The position numbers and the translations under genes were made by a program. DNA of 64,000 nucleotides from Barrientosiimonas humi (GTDB lineage: Bacteria > Actinomycetota > Actinomycetes > Actinomycetales > Dermatophilaceae): positions 186,001 through 250,000 of the forward strand of contig NZ_VFOK01000002.1 in assembly GCF_006716095.1 (NCBI RefSeq), in the 5' to 3' direction. The first letter of the stretch is position 1; every line of letters begins with the position of its first letter. Under the pieces are notes generated by a model that worked only from the letters and a program-made list of their open reading frames with translations, was not told the origin of the DNA and made no database searches. This document shows, piece after piece, positions 38,322 to 46,441 of the stretch.

Positions 38322-38391
38322 ATCGGTGACTCGGATCGGTGACGAACCGTGCGCCCTGCCGCACGTTTCCTCACCGATGCAGGTCACCGAT
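38322..38391. repeat. 70-base nested hairpin
   Basis: ATCGGTGAC (38322-38330) pairs with GTCACCGAT (38383-38391), ATCGGTGA (38335) with TCACCGAT (38371), and CGTGC (38348) with GCACG (38361). The arms are repeats of one another, so it may have grown by duplication. It lies 46 bases after the previous hairpin. Confidence 0.6.
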
Positions 38392-38473
38392 CCAGCCAGC
38401 GAGGGCGTACGTCGGCGCAGCCGCCCCTCCGCCCTCGGCCCGGCGTCTCCTCCCAGCATCCCGTCCACGACGA

Positions 38474-38518
38474 AGCCGGGCCCGGTGTCTCGACTCCGTC
38501 GATCCACCGGGCCCGGCT
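38474..38518 (-). terminator. Terminator of tRNA-Pro
   Basis: 14-base perfect arms AGCCGGGCCCGGTG / CACCGGGCCCGGCT with a 17-base loop, immediately downstream of tRNA-Pro on the minus strand. Confidence 0.75.
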
Positions 38519-38521
38519 GAT

Positions 38522-38596
<75 letters not shown>

Positions 38597-38691
38597 TGGT
38601 CGGTCTGCGAGCGACCGACGCGAGAGGAAACGATACCGGCCGCTCCGGCGCCCGCGAAATCGGGTTCCCCGCGGCCGCGGCGAGGGGGGTG

Positions 38692-39621
38692 TCAGCGCGG
38701 CACGAGGGTCAGCAGCGAGGCCTCGGGGCGGCAGGCGAAGCGCACCGGGGCGTACTTGCTGTGGCCCAGTCCGGCCGACACGTTGAGCCACGCGGCGGCG
38801 GCGGGCGCGTGCCGCGACGCGATGCCGTTCGCGCCCGGCCACCACCGCGAGACGCCCTTGGCGCGCCGGGTGTCCAGGTCGCAGTTGGTGGCCAGCGCGC
38901 CGTAGAACGGCACGTCGACCTGGCCGCCGTGCGTGTGCCCGGCGAGGATCAGCCCCGCACCGTCGGCGGCCATCGGGTCCAGCACGTGGGTGTACGGCGC
39001 GTGCAGCACTCCCATCGTCAGCGCCACGTCGGTGGCGGCCGGGGCGGTGACGTCGGCGTAGCGGTCCAGGCCGATGTGCGGGTCGTCGACGCCGACCAGC
39101 TCCAGCTCGACCCCGCCGACCGACATCCGGGTGCGCACGTTGTCCAGGTCGGTCCACCCTTGGGAGAGCCCCGCGACCAGCTCGGCCGTCGGCAGCTCGG
39201 GGGCGCCCAGGTCGCGGCCCTTCGGGTGGCCGACCGTGAGGTACTTCAGCGGGTTCTTCGGCTTCGGCCCGTAGTAGTCGTTGCTGCCCAGCACGAACAC
39301 CCCCGGGCGCTCCAGCAGCGGCTCCAGCGCGCGCAGCACGGCCGGCACCGCCGCCAGGTCGGAGCAGTTGTCGCCGGTGTTGACGACCAGGTCGGGCTCG
39401 AGCGCCGCGAGGTCGCGCACCCACTGGATGCGTCGCTCCTGCCGCGGCACCAGGTGCAGGTCCGAGAGGTGCAGCACCCGGATCGAGCGCGACCCGGGGG
39501 CCAGCACCGGCAGCGTCGTGCGGCGCAGGGCGTACCAATGACGCTCGACCAGCGACGCCCACGCGAGCGCCCCGGCGCCGGCGCCGACGGTGGCGAGCGC
39601 GGTGTTGCGCAGGACAGGCAT
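38692..39621 (-). CDS. Membrane-linked metallophosphoesterase
   Basis: 309 residues. An N-terminal hydrophobic segment (L-A-T-V-G-A-G-A-G-A-L-A-W) precedes a calcineurin-like phosphoesterase core: H-L-S-D-L-H, N-T-G-D-N, G-S-N-D-Y-Y (in place of GNHD) and G-H-T-H-G-G-Q, which hold two metal ions. Related enzymes (YkuE type) hydrolyse UDP-diacylglucosamine-like or other phosphoesters. It belongs to the conserved ponA2-whiB4 neighbourhood (Rv3683 in M. tuberculosis, from memory). ATG 39621 is preferred because longer starts would invade the divergent gene. Confidence 0.85.
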   Translation of the reverse strand: MPVLRNTALATVGAGAGALAWASLVERHWYALRRTTLPVLAPGSRSIRVLHLSDLHLVPRQERRIQWVRDLAALEPDLVVNTGDNCSDLAAVPAVLRALEPLLERPGVFVLGSNDYYGPKPKNPLKYLTVGHPKGRDLGAPELPTAELVAGLSQGWTDLDNVRTRMSVGGVELELVGVDDPHIGLDRYADVTAPAATDVALTMGVLHAPYTHVLDPMAADGAGLILAGHTHGGQVDVPFYGALATNCDLDTRRAKGVSRWWPGANGIASRHAPAAAAWLNVSAGLGHSKYAPVRFACRPEASLLTLVPR

Positions 39622-39676
39622 GGGGCCGATCTTTTCAGGTACGCCTGCGCCCGGCCCGGGTGGGAGGATGTCCGCC

Positions 39677-40132
39677 ATGAGCGACCTGAAGGCCCGGCTG
39701 CGCAGCGACCTGACCGACGCGATCCGTGCGCGCGACACGCTGCGCACCAACACCCTGCGGATGACCCTCTCGGCGATCGGCAACGCCGAGGTCGCCGGCA
39801 GCGAGGCCCGCGAGCTGAGCGACGACGACGTGCTCAAGGTGATCGGCAAGGAGGCCAAGAAGCGCCGCGAGGCGGCCGAGGCGTACGACGGCGCCGGCCG
39901 CGACGAGCTCGCCGCCACCGAGCGCTCCGAGCTGGCGGTGCTGGAGGACTACCTCCCCAAGCAGCTCGACGACGCCCAGATCGACGCCATCGTCGCCGAG
40001 GCCGTCCGGGAGACCGGCGCCACCGGCATGGCCCAGATGGGGCAGGTCATGAAGGTCGTGCAGCCCAAGGTCGCCGGTCAGGCCGAGGGCGGCCGGGTGG
40101 CCGCCGCCGTCAAGCGCGCCCTCGCGGGCTGA
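39677..40132 (+). CDS. GatB/YqeY-domain protein
   Basis: 151 residues, full length for YqeY. Helical N-terminal part (L-K-A-R-L-R-S-D-L-T-D-A-I-R-A-R-D, R-M-T-L-S-A-I) and the tail domain with Y-L-P-K-Q-L-D-D and M-G-Q-V-M-K-V-V. It resembles the tRNA-binding tail of GatB, but the function of the free form is not settled. A GGGAGG site lies nine bases before ATG 39677. Confidence 0.9.
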   Translation: MSDLKARLRSDLTDAIRARDTLRTNTLRMTLSAIGNAEVAGSEARELSDDDVLKVIGKEAKKRREAAEAYDGAGRDELAATERSELAVLEDYLPKQLDDAQIDAIVAEAVRETGATGMAQMGQVMKVVQPKVAGQAEGGRVAAAVKRALAG

Positions 40133-40155
40133 CCCGCCCCTCACCGACCGGCCGG

Positions 40156-40196
40156 GCCGGCCCAGGGCGAGCCCGGCGTACGCCTGGGGCCGGCCT
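40156..40196. terminator. Hairpin between YqeY gene and ponA2
   Basis: GGCCGGCCCAGG and CCTGGGGCCGGCC pair with one offset base, reaching into the ponA2 stop codon. It serves both convergent genes. Confidence 0.55.
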
Positions 40197-42780
40197 AGCC
40201 GAAGTCCTCCGGGCCGGCGGACAGGCGCGGCTTGCCCGGCTTGGGCTTGTCCTTCCCCTTGCCCTTGCCCGGCTCGGGCTCGGCCGTCGCGCTCGGGCTG
40301 GGCCGGGGCGCCGTGCTCGGCGCCGGCGCCGGCTTCGAGCTGGTGCTCGGCTTCGGGCTCGGGCTGGACGTGCTCTTGCTCGCGCTCGGCTTCGGGCTGG
40401 GCCGCGGGCTCGGCTTGGCCGCCACGACCGCCGCGCGCGGCGGCTCGGGCTGCGCGGGCGTGGTGTCGCGCACCGGCGAGGAGCCGGTCTGCAGGCGCAC
40501 CGTCGAACCCTTCGCGACCTGGCTGCCCGACCCGGGCGAGGTGCCGGTGATCGTGCCGGTCGTCGGGCCGGAGGGCACCAGGCCGGCGTCGGACAGCTTG
40601 GCCCGCGCCTCCTCGGCGGTCATCCCGACGACCGAGGGCACCGTGACCTGCTCGCCGTTGCTCATCGACGACGGCGGCTTGTCGAACGCGACCTTCGGCA
40701 CGCCCTTCAGCGCCTGGTCCATGATCGACTTCCACATCGGCGCCGCGAGGGTTCCGCCGTAGATGAAGCCGCTGTAGAACTTGTCGCCCAGGCGCAGGTC
40801 GCGCAGCGGCTTCTGGTCGTTGGCGCGGCCGACGAACACGGCCGTGGTCAGCTGCGGGGTGGACCCGACGAACCAGGTCGCGATGGCGTTGTTGACCGTT
40901 CCGGTCTTGCCGATCGCGGCTCGTCCGTTGGCCAGCTTGGCGTTCTTGGCGCTGCCCTTCTCGTGCTGCAGCGACGCGGTGAGGATCTGCGCGGTGCCGG
41001 CGGCGACGTCGGGCGAGATGACCTGCTTGCACTCGGCGGTCGAGATCGGCAGCGTCTTGCCGTTGGCCTCCTTGATCGAGACCACCGGGCGCGGCTCGCA
41101 GTACTTCCCGCCGGCGGCGACCGTGGCGTAGGCGTTGGCCAGGTCCAGCGGGGTGCTGCTGTCACTGCCGAGCACGATGTTGGAGGGCGAGGGGCGGATC
41201 GGGTCGCCGTCGGGCTGGGTCAGCCCCATCGAGGTCATCGTCTTGCGCACGTTGCACGCGCCCAGCTCACCGACGAGCTCGGCGAACGCGGTGTTGATCG
41301 ACTGCCCGGTGGCGTCGTAGAGCTTCATCGGGCCGGGCGGGGCCTGAGCCTCGTTGCCGACGGTCCACTTCTCGGTGCGACCGAGACCGCAGTCGTCGTT
41401 GAACAGGTCGTTGGTGAACACCGCGGCGGGCGATCCACCCTTGGTCTGGCCCGTCATCCGCGGGACGTCGACGGTCGAGTCGATCGGGCGGCCCTGCTTC
41501 AGCGCCTCGACGATCGCGAACATCTTGATCGAGGAGCCGACGGGGAAGCCGGCCGACGCCGCGCCGGAGGGGGCGGCGTAGTTCACCGACGTCTTGCCCG
41601 GGCCGCCGACGTTGCTGTACGTCGTGTTCTGGCCCATGGCCTGCACCAGGCCGGTGCCCGGCTGGACCATGATCGCCGAGGCCTGCACGTCGGCCTCGTT
41701 GCCGACCGGCACCTTGGCCTTGATCTGCTTGTCGATGATCGCCATCTTCTTGGGGTCCAGCGAGGTCTGGATCGTCAGGCCGCCGCTGCGCAGCCGCTGC
41801 AGCCGCTCCTTCGGGGTCTTCCCGAGCGAGGGCTGCTGCATCAGCCAGTCCTGCACGTAGTAGCAGAAGTAGGCGTACTTCGAGCTCGCGCACGACTGGT
41901 CGGAGCGGGTGACGTTGAGGCCCAGCGGCGAGGCCTTGGCGCTGGCCGCCTCCTCGGGCGTGACCATCTTCTGCTCGAGCATCCGCTGGATCACCGTGTT
42001 GCGGCGCGACTTCGCGGCCTCCGGGTTGTTGACCGGGTCGGTGGCGCCCGGGCGCTGCACGACACCGGCGAGCATCGCGGCCTGCTGCAGGTTCAGCTTC
42101 GAGGCGGGGATGCCGTAGTAGTGCTGCGCGGCGGCCTCGACGCCGTACTGCTGGTCGCCCATGTAGACCGTGTTGAGGTAGCCCTCGAGAATCTGGTTCT
42201 TGGTCATCTTCTGCTCGAGCGAGACCGAGTACTTCAGCTGCTGCAGCTTGCGCAGATATCCCTCGGTGCCGGAGCGGGAGACCGCGGACGCCGCGGCCTC
42301 CTTGTCGCCCCGCTTGAGCGCGGCGTCCTGCAGCACGACCTTGACGTACTGCTGGGTGAGCGTCGAGGCGCCCTGGGTGCTGCCGCTCACCGTGTTGGAG
42401 ACGAGCGCGCGGGCGAGGCCCTGCGGGTCGACGCCGCCGTGCTCGTAGAAGCGCTTGTCCTCGATCGCGACCTGCGCCTTCTGCATGATCGGCGCGATCT
42501 TGCTCAGCGGCACCACGATGCGGTTCTCGTCGTACGGCGTCGCGATGACCGAGCCGTCGGTGGCGAGGATGCGGGACTGCTGGTTGAGCGGGTTGACCTC
42601 CAGCTCACCGGGCAGGCCCTCGAAGAGCGCCACGCTCTGCTTGGCGGCCTGGCCGGACGCGCCGACGGCCGGCAGCACCAGACCGGCGCCGAGGAGTCCG
42701 AGGACCACCGCTGTCGCGACGAACGCACCCAGCAGGCTGAGCACGTTGGCCACACGTGTAGCACGGTTCGCAGAGGGCAT
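40195..42780 (-). CDS. ponA2: Bifunctional class A penicillin-binding protein with PASTA domain
   Basis: 861 residues. One N-terminal membrane helix, a glycosyltransferase 51 domain with E-D-K-R-F-Y-E-H-G-G-V-D, then a transpeptidase with S-S-I-K (SxxK nucleophile), S-I-N and K-T-G-T. A single PASTA domain (V-P-S-V-V-G-M-T-A-E-E-A) and a long Pro/Ser/Lys tail follow. It polymerises and cross-links peptidoglycan. TACGCT ends seven bases before ATG 42780, a leaderless pattern. Placement next to whiB4 and two ArsA-type ATPases matches M. tuberculosis ponA2. Confidence 0.9.
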   Translation of the reverse strand: MPSANRATRVANVLSLLGAFVATAVVLGLLGAGLVLPAVGASGQAAKQSVALFEGLPGELEVNPLNQQSRILATDGSVIATPYDENRIVVPLSKIAPIMQKAQVAIEDKRFYEHGGVDPQGLARALVSNTVSGSTQGASTLTQQYVKVVLQDAALKRGDKEAAASAVSRSGTEGYLRKLQQLKYSVSLEQKMTKNQILEGYLNTVYMGDQQYGVEAAAQHYYGIPASKLNLQQAAMLAGVVQRPGATDPVNNPEAAKSRRNTVIQRMLEQKMVTPEEAASAKASPLGLNVTRSDQSCASSKYAYFCYYVQDWLMQQPSLGKTPKERLQRLRSGGLTIQTSLDPKKMAIIDKQIKAKVPVGNEADVQASAIMVQPGTGLVQAMGQNTTYSNVGGPGKTSVNYAAPSGAASAGFPVGSSIKMFAIVEALKQGRPIDSTVDVPRMTGQTKGGSPAAVFTNDLFNDDCGLGRTEKWTVGNEAQAPPGPMKLYDATGQSINTAFAELVGELGACNVRKTMTSMGLTQPDGDPIRPSPSNIVLGSDSSTPLDLANAYATVAAGGKYCEPRPVVSIKEANGKTLPISTAECKQVISPDVAAGTAQILTASLQHEKGSAKNAKLANGRAAIGKTGTVNNAIATWFVGSTPQLTTAVFVGRANDQKPLRDLRLGDKFYSGFIYGGTLAAPMWKSIMDQALKGVPKVAFDKPPSSMSNGEQVTVPSVVGMTAEEARAKLSDAGLVPSGPTTGTITGTSPGSGSQVAKGSTVRLQTGSSPVRDTTPAQPEPPRAAVVAAKPSPRPSPKPSASKSTSSPSPKPSTSSKPAPAPSTAPRPSPSATAEPEPGKGKGKDKPKPGKPRLSAGPEDFG

Positions 42781-42787
42781 GCTCGCC

Positions 42788-42793
42788 AGCGTA
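42788..42793 (-). promoter_or_regulatory. -10 box, leaderless start of ponA2
   Basis: TACGCT is followed by seven bases and then ATG 42780. Confidence 0.55.
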
Positions 42794-42870
42794 ACCGCCG
42801 AACCTGTGCCGGCCGCGCAGCCGCGGGCGGCGAGCGTACGCCCGGTGCCGCGGGCGACATCGCGGTGACA

Positions 42871-42901
42871 TAGTCCTGAAGGACTAGAAACAATTAGTCC
42901 C
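42871..42901. promoter_or_regulatory. TAGTCC operator cluster between ponA2 and whiB4
   Basis: TAGTCCT-GA-AGGACTA (42871-42886) is a perfect 7-bp palindrome. A third half-site TTAGTCCC ends at 42901 and makes a second palindrome with the second (GACTA-N8-TAGTC). The arrangement suggests two overlapping dimer sites. The bound protein is unknown. Confidence 0.55.
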
Positions 42902-42934
42902 GGAGAGGCCTGGCGACGCCGCCCCCTCCCTTCG

Positions 42935-42967
42935 TAGGGTCACGGGGACGCCAAGGGGGTTGGCGTC
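42935..42967 (+). promoter_or_regulatory. whiB4 promoter -10 box and 5' leader hairpin
   Basis: TAGGGT at 42935-42940 would start transcription near 42947. The first transcribed bases form the hairpin GACGCCAA-GGGGG-TTGGCGTC (42947-42967), with loop 42955-42959. Confidence 0.5.
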
Positions 42968-43011
42968 GCCCCGTAACCCGTGCGGGGCAGGAGGTCAACG
43001 GAGGCCATCAC

Positions 43012-43320
43012 ATGACAGTCACGTCCGAGGCCGTCATCTGGGACACCAACTGGGCCGCACGCGCGGTCTGCCGCACAGGGTGCCCCGACGAGCTGTTCGC
43101 CAAGGGGGCCGCGCAGCAGTCTGCGAAGGTCATCTGCCAGCGCTGTCCCGTCGTCGCCGAGTGTCTTGCCGACGCTCTCGACAACCGCACCGAGTACGGC
43201 GTCTGGGGAGGGATGACCGAGCGTGAGCGGCGGGCCCTGCTGCGTCGCCGGCCGGAGGTCCGTTCGTGGGCGTCGCTGTTCAAGGCCGCCCGCGCCGACG
43301 AGATGGCTCAGCAGGCCTGA
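43012..43320 (+). CDS. whiB4: WhiB-family Fe-S regulator (WhiB4/WblA type)
   Basis: 102 residues. Cys20, Cys42, Cys45 and Cys51 give the C-X21-C-X2-C-X5-C cluster ligands; Cys24 is extra. G63-V-W-G-G67 and the basic R-R-A-L-L-R-R-R-P-E-V-R-S-W-A-S tail follow. Cluster-bearing WhiB proteins sense redox or NO and act with sigma factor. The tail and the position beside ponA2 and two ArsA-like ATPases identify the WhiB4 (M. tuberculosis) / WblA (Streptomyces) lineage. ATG 43012 has GGAGG seven bases upstream. Confidence 0.9.
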   Translation: MTVTSEAVIWDTNWAARAVCRTGCPDELFAKGAAQQSAKVICQRCPVVAECLADALDNRTEYGVWGGMTERERRALLRRRPEVRSWASLFKAARADEMAQQA

Positions 43321-43331
43321 GCCGAGAGCAA

Positions 43332-43375
43332 GAGAAACGACCTGGCCGCCCCTCGGGGCGGCCAGGTCGTTTCTC
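43332..43375. terminator. Hairpin terminator between whiB4 and ArsA-type gene
   Basis: 21 perfectly paired bases (43332-43352, 43355-43375) with a two-base loop, one of the longest perfect hairpins in the window. It serves two convergent genes. Confidence 0.8.
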
Positions 43376-43401
43376 GTTGCCGTGCTCGCGTCAGACCGTG
43401 C

Positions 43402-44574
43402 TCACTGGCCGGCGAGGTAGTCGCCGATCTCGCGCAGCTCCTGCACGTCGTTGACGTCGTGCGCCCCGGCGGGCACCTGCACCAGCGCGATGTCGGGGTG
43501 GGCCGCGACGAACCGTCCGATGGCGGCGGCGTGCCGGGTGCCCTGCTCGTCGAGGTCGGCGTGCACCCGCAGCAGCCCCGCCGAGTCGGCGCGGGTCCAC
43601 GGCTGCTGCGGCTCGGCCGGCTCGGCCTCCAGCTGCTCGGCCGCCGCCAGCGCCCGCGCCCCGCTCAGCGACGGGACGTAGGTCATCTGCACCCGGTTGG
43701 CCACCAGGCCCGCGAGCGGCATGTCCTCCTCGGCGAGCCGGTCGATGAAGTAGGACGCCTCGCGCAGCGCGTCGCGCTCGGGCGTTGCCACGACGACGAA
43801 CGCCGTGCCGGGCGCCTTGAGCAGGGCGTACGTCTGCTCGGCCCGCTCGCGGAAGCCGCCGAACATGGTGTCCAGCGCAGCCACGAACGTCTGCATGTCC
43901 TGCAGGAACTGCGCGCCGAGGATCTTGCTCATCGCCGAGGTGACCGCGCCCATCCCGACCGACACGACCTTGACGTAGGCCTTGCCGCCGACCCGCGCCG
44001 GCGCGAGCAGCAGCCGGATGAAGCGACCGTCGAGGAAGGACCCGAGGCGCTTCGGCGCGTCGAGGAAGTCCAGCGCCGAGCGCGACGGCGGGGTGTCGAC
44101 GACGATGAGGTCCCAGCGCGGGCGGCCGTCGACCTCCTCGCCGATCAGCTGTCCCAGCCGCTCCATCGCCATGTACTCCTGCGTGCCGGCGAACGAGCTG
44201 GAGACCGCTTGGTAGAAGGGGTTGGCGAGGATCTGCTCGACCTTGTCGGGGGCCGCGTGCGTCACCACGACCTCGTCGAAGGTGCGCTTCATGTCGAGCA
44301 TCATCGCGTCGAGCGAGCCGCTGCCGGAGGTGTCGATCGTCGGCACCGCGACGGGCTCGTTGCCCATCTCCTCCAGGCCGAGCGCCTGCGCCAGCCGGCG
44401 CGCCGGGTCGATGGTCAGCACCGCGACGCGGCGCCCCGCCTCGGCGGCGCGCACCGCGATCGAGGCGGCGGTCGTCGTCTTGCCGACGCCGCCCGCCCCG
44501 CAGCACACGACGGTGCGCACGGTGGGGTCGGCGATGATGGCGTCGACGTCGAGCACGGGCGGTTCGCCGGTCAT
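43402..44574 (-). CDS. ArsA/GET3-family ATPase (second of pair)
   Basis: 390 residues. P-loop G-A-G-G-V-G-K-T-T, switch region D-T-P-P-S-R-S-A-L-D-F-L-D and A-P-motif features of the anion-transporting/GET3 family are present. No arsenic genes are nearby. It corresponds to Rv3680 in the conserved whiB4 block. The pair may form a heterodimer with a targeting or membrane-stress role. ATG 44574 overlaps the previous stop as ATGA. Confidence 0.85.
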   Translation of the reverse strand: MTGEPPVLDVDAIIADPTVRTVVCCGAGGVGKTTTAASIAVRAAEAGRRVAVLTIDPARRLAQALGLEEMGNEPVAVPTIDTSGSGSLDAMMLDMKRTFDEVVVTHAAPDKVEQILANPFYQAVSSSFAGTQEYMAMERLGQLIGEEVDGRPRWDLIVVDTPPSRSALDFLDAPKRLGSFLDGRFIRLLLAPARVGGKAYVKVVSVGMGAVTSAMSKILGAQFLQDMQTFVAALDTMFGGFRERAEQTYALLKAPGTAFVVVATPERDALREASYFIDRLAEEDMPLAGLVANRVQMTYVPSLSGARALAAAEQLEAEPAEPQQPWTRADSAGLLRVHADLDEQGTRHAAAIGRFVAAHPDIALVQVPAGAHDVNDVQELREIGDYLAGQ

Positions 44575-45554
44575 ACGGCTCCCTGGTCGTGAAGGGCGGT
44601 CGCGAGCTCGCGCAGGCCGCCGGCATCGAGGCCCTGCGGCAGCAGCGGCAGGTCGTACGTCGGCAGCCCCACCGCGGACAGCGCCCCTCGCTCCTCGGTC
44701 TCGAGGGCGACCCGCGCGCCGAGGTCGCGGCCGGCCTGCACGAGGCCGTCGACCAGCACCGGGCCGACCCGCAGCCCGGCCTCGCCGAGGTGGGCCTCCA
44801 GCGGAGCCGGGTCGAGGTCGTCCAGCTGGGCCAGGGCCGCGTCGGACAGCGGGCTCTCGCGCACCTGGTTGACGACGATGCTGCCGACCCGCATGCCGAG
44901 GTCGCCGATCTGCTCGACGGCCTCGAGGGTCTCCTGCACCGGCATCTCCTCGAGCAGGGTGACCAGGTGCACCACGGTCTGCGGCGAGCGCAGCAGCTCG
45001 GTGATCGAGTCGGCCTGCTGGCGCACGGGTCCGACCTTGGCCAGGTCGGCGACCTCGTGGTTGACGTTGAGGAAGCGGCCGATGCGCCCCGTGGGCGGCG
45101 CGTCGAGCACGACCGCGTCGTAGGTGTCGCCGCGCTTCTTGCCCGGGGTGCGGCCGACGGCCTCGTAGACCTTGCCGATGAGCAGCACGTCGCGCACGCC
45201 GGGCGCGATCGTGGTGGCGAAGTCGACGACGCCGAAGCGCTCGAGCAGCCCGCCGGCCCGGCCGAGCTTGTAGAAGAGCTGGAGGTACTCCATGAGGGCG
45301 GCCTTGGCGTCGACGCTCAGCCCGACGACCTCGCCGCCGCCAAGACCGCGGGCGACCTTGGTCTCTTCCTCGCCGAGGCGGGGAACGTCGAACGCCTGGC
45401 TGATGCCCTGGCGGCCCTCGACCTCGCACAGCAGCACCCGCTGACCCTCGCCCGCGAGGGCCATGGCCATCGCCGCCGCGACGGTGGTCTTGCCGGTGCC
45501 GCCCTTGCCGCTGATGACGTGCAGCCGCGGAGCGGCGCTGGCGGTGGGACTCAC
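44571..45554 (-). CDS. ArsA/GET3-family ATPase (first of pair)
   Basis: 327 residues from GTG 45554. P-loop G-K-G-G-T-G-K-T-T and V-L-D-A-P-P-T-G-R-I place it with ArsA/GET3 ATPases; it corresponds to Rv3679. The GTG overlaps the upstream esterase stop as GTGA, while a TAGGGT box seven bases upstream could also give it a leaderless transcript of its own. Confidence 0.85.
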   Translation of the reverse strand: MSPTASAAPRLHVISGKGGTGKTTVAAAMAMALAGEGQRVLLCEVEGRQGISQAFDVPRLGEEETKVARGLGGGEVVGLSVDAKAALMEYLQLFYKLGRAGGLLERFGVVDFATTIAPGVRDVLLIGKVYEAVGRTPGKKRGDTYDAVVLDAPPTGRIGRFLNVNHEVADLAKVGPVRQQADSITELLRSPQTVVHLVTLLEEMPVQETLEAVEQIGDLGMRVGSIVVNQVRESPLSDAALAQLDDLDPAPLEAHLGEAGLRVGPVLVDGLVQAGRDLGARVALETEERGALSAVGLPTYDLPLLPQGLDAGGLRELATALHDQGAV

Positions 45555-46324
45555 GAGGAAAACCCTAACCGGGGGCTCACCGCGTCCAGCACTTCACCAA
45601 CTCGGGTGAAGGCCGCACTGGTCGGGTCGATCAGGGCGAAGTGGTCGACGCCGGGCAGCATGCCGAGCGCGGTGTCGCCGCCGACCTCCTCGAGATAGCT
45701 GGTCGAGACCTCCAGCGGCACCCGGTCGTCGGCCTCGCCGTGCAGGATGCGCACCGGGCGAGGGGGCGCGCCCAGCCGCGCGGGGTCGGCGGCGTCCCAC
45801 GCCTGCGGGTCGTCCTCGGGCGGGACGCCCAGCAGCGCGAGCGCGGCGTCGCCGTCGAGCCCGAGGCGGTGCACCAGGTGCAGGTCGGCGCACGGAGCGA
45901 GCGCGACCGTGCCGGCCAGCGCCGGGCGTACGGCGGGGTGGTGCTGCAGCCACAGCACGAGGTGACCGCCCGCGGAGTGGCCGACCAGCACCACCGGGTC
46001 GGGCAGCCCCTCGTCGGCGACGACGGCCGCCGCGGCCGCCGTGACGTCGTCGCGCAGGTCCGGCCAGCCGCCCTCGGCGGCCCGACGGTATTCGATCGTC
46101 GCGACGTGAAAACCGTTGGTGGCCAAGGCTTCCGACTGACCGGTCGCGTGCGCACGGTCGTACGCCGGGCGCCAGAACCCGCCGTGCACGACGAGCGCGG
46201 TCACGCCGCGGGCAGGCCCGCTCGGGGCGCGCACGTCGTAGACCTGGTCGGGGTGGGAGCCGTATGCCGTCGTGCGGTCGACCGGGGTCGTCGCCGTGGC
46301 GAGCCGGGTGAGCGCGGAGGTCAC
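45551..46324 (-). CDS. Alpha/beta-hydrolase esterase, kynurenine-formamidase-like
   Basis: 257 residues. The oxyanion motif H-G-G-F-W and nucleophile elbow G-H-S-A-G-G-H are the pattern of kynurenine formamidase-type esterases; L-H-G-E-A-D-D and V-D-H-F complete the triad. TACGGT ends seven bases before GTG 46324. It is not part of the mycobacterial version of this block. Confidence 0.8.
   Translation of the reverse strand: MTSALTRLATATTPVDRTTAYGSHPDQVYDVRAPSGPARGVTALVVHGGFWRPAYDRAHATGQSEALATNGFHVATIEYRRAAEGGWPDLRDDVTAAAAAVVADEGLPDPVVLVGHSAGGHLVLWLQHHPAVRPALAGTVALAPCADLHLVHRLGLDGDAALALLGVPPEDDPQAWDAADPARLGAPPRPVRILHGEADDRVPLEVSTSYLEEVGGDTALGMLPGVDHFALIDPTSAAFTRVGEVLDAVSPRLGFSS
45562..45567 (-). 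promoter_or_regulatory. -10 box, possible leaderless start of first ArsA-type gene
   Basis: TAGGGT is followed by seven bases and then GTG 45554. It lies inside the end of the upstream gene. Confidence 0.45.
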
Positions 46325-46331
46325 GAGCACG

Positions 46332-46337
46332 ACCGTA
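46332..46337 (-). promoter_or_regulatory. -10 box, leaderless start of esterase
   Basis: TACGGT is followed by seven bases and then GTG 46324. Confidence 0.5.
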
Positions 46338-46362
46338 CTCGCGCGTAGCCCCTCCCCGTGGC

Positions 46363-46398
46363 ACGGTGCGAGAAGCGCTGTGGGACGGTGCGAGAAGC
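46363..46398. repeat. Direct repeat between esterase and DadA-like gene
   Basis: ACGGTGCGAGAAGC occurs at 46363-46376 and 46385-46398, a spacing of 22 bases or about two helical turns. It may be a regulator site for the divergent genes. Confidence 0.5.
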
Positions 46399-46441
46399 AC
46401 ACGTTTTCCCGGACAACGAGGTCCGGATCAGGAGGGTCTGC

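Noticed and set aside
43402-45554. Arsenite efflux system
   Set aside because: The two ATPases have the ArsA fold, but there is no arsB, arsC or arsR nearby, and the pair belongs to the conserved whiB4 block.
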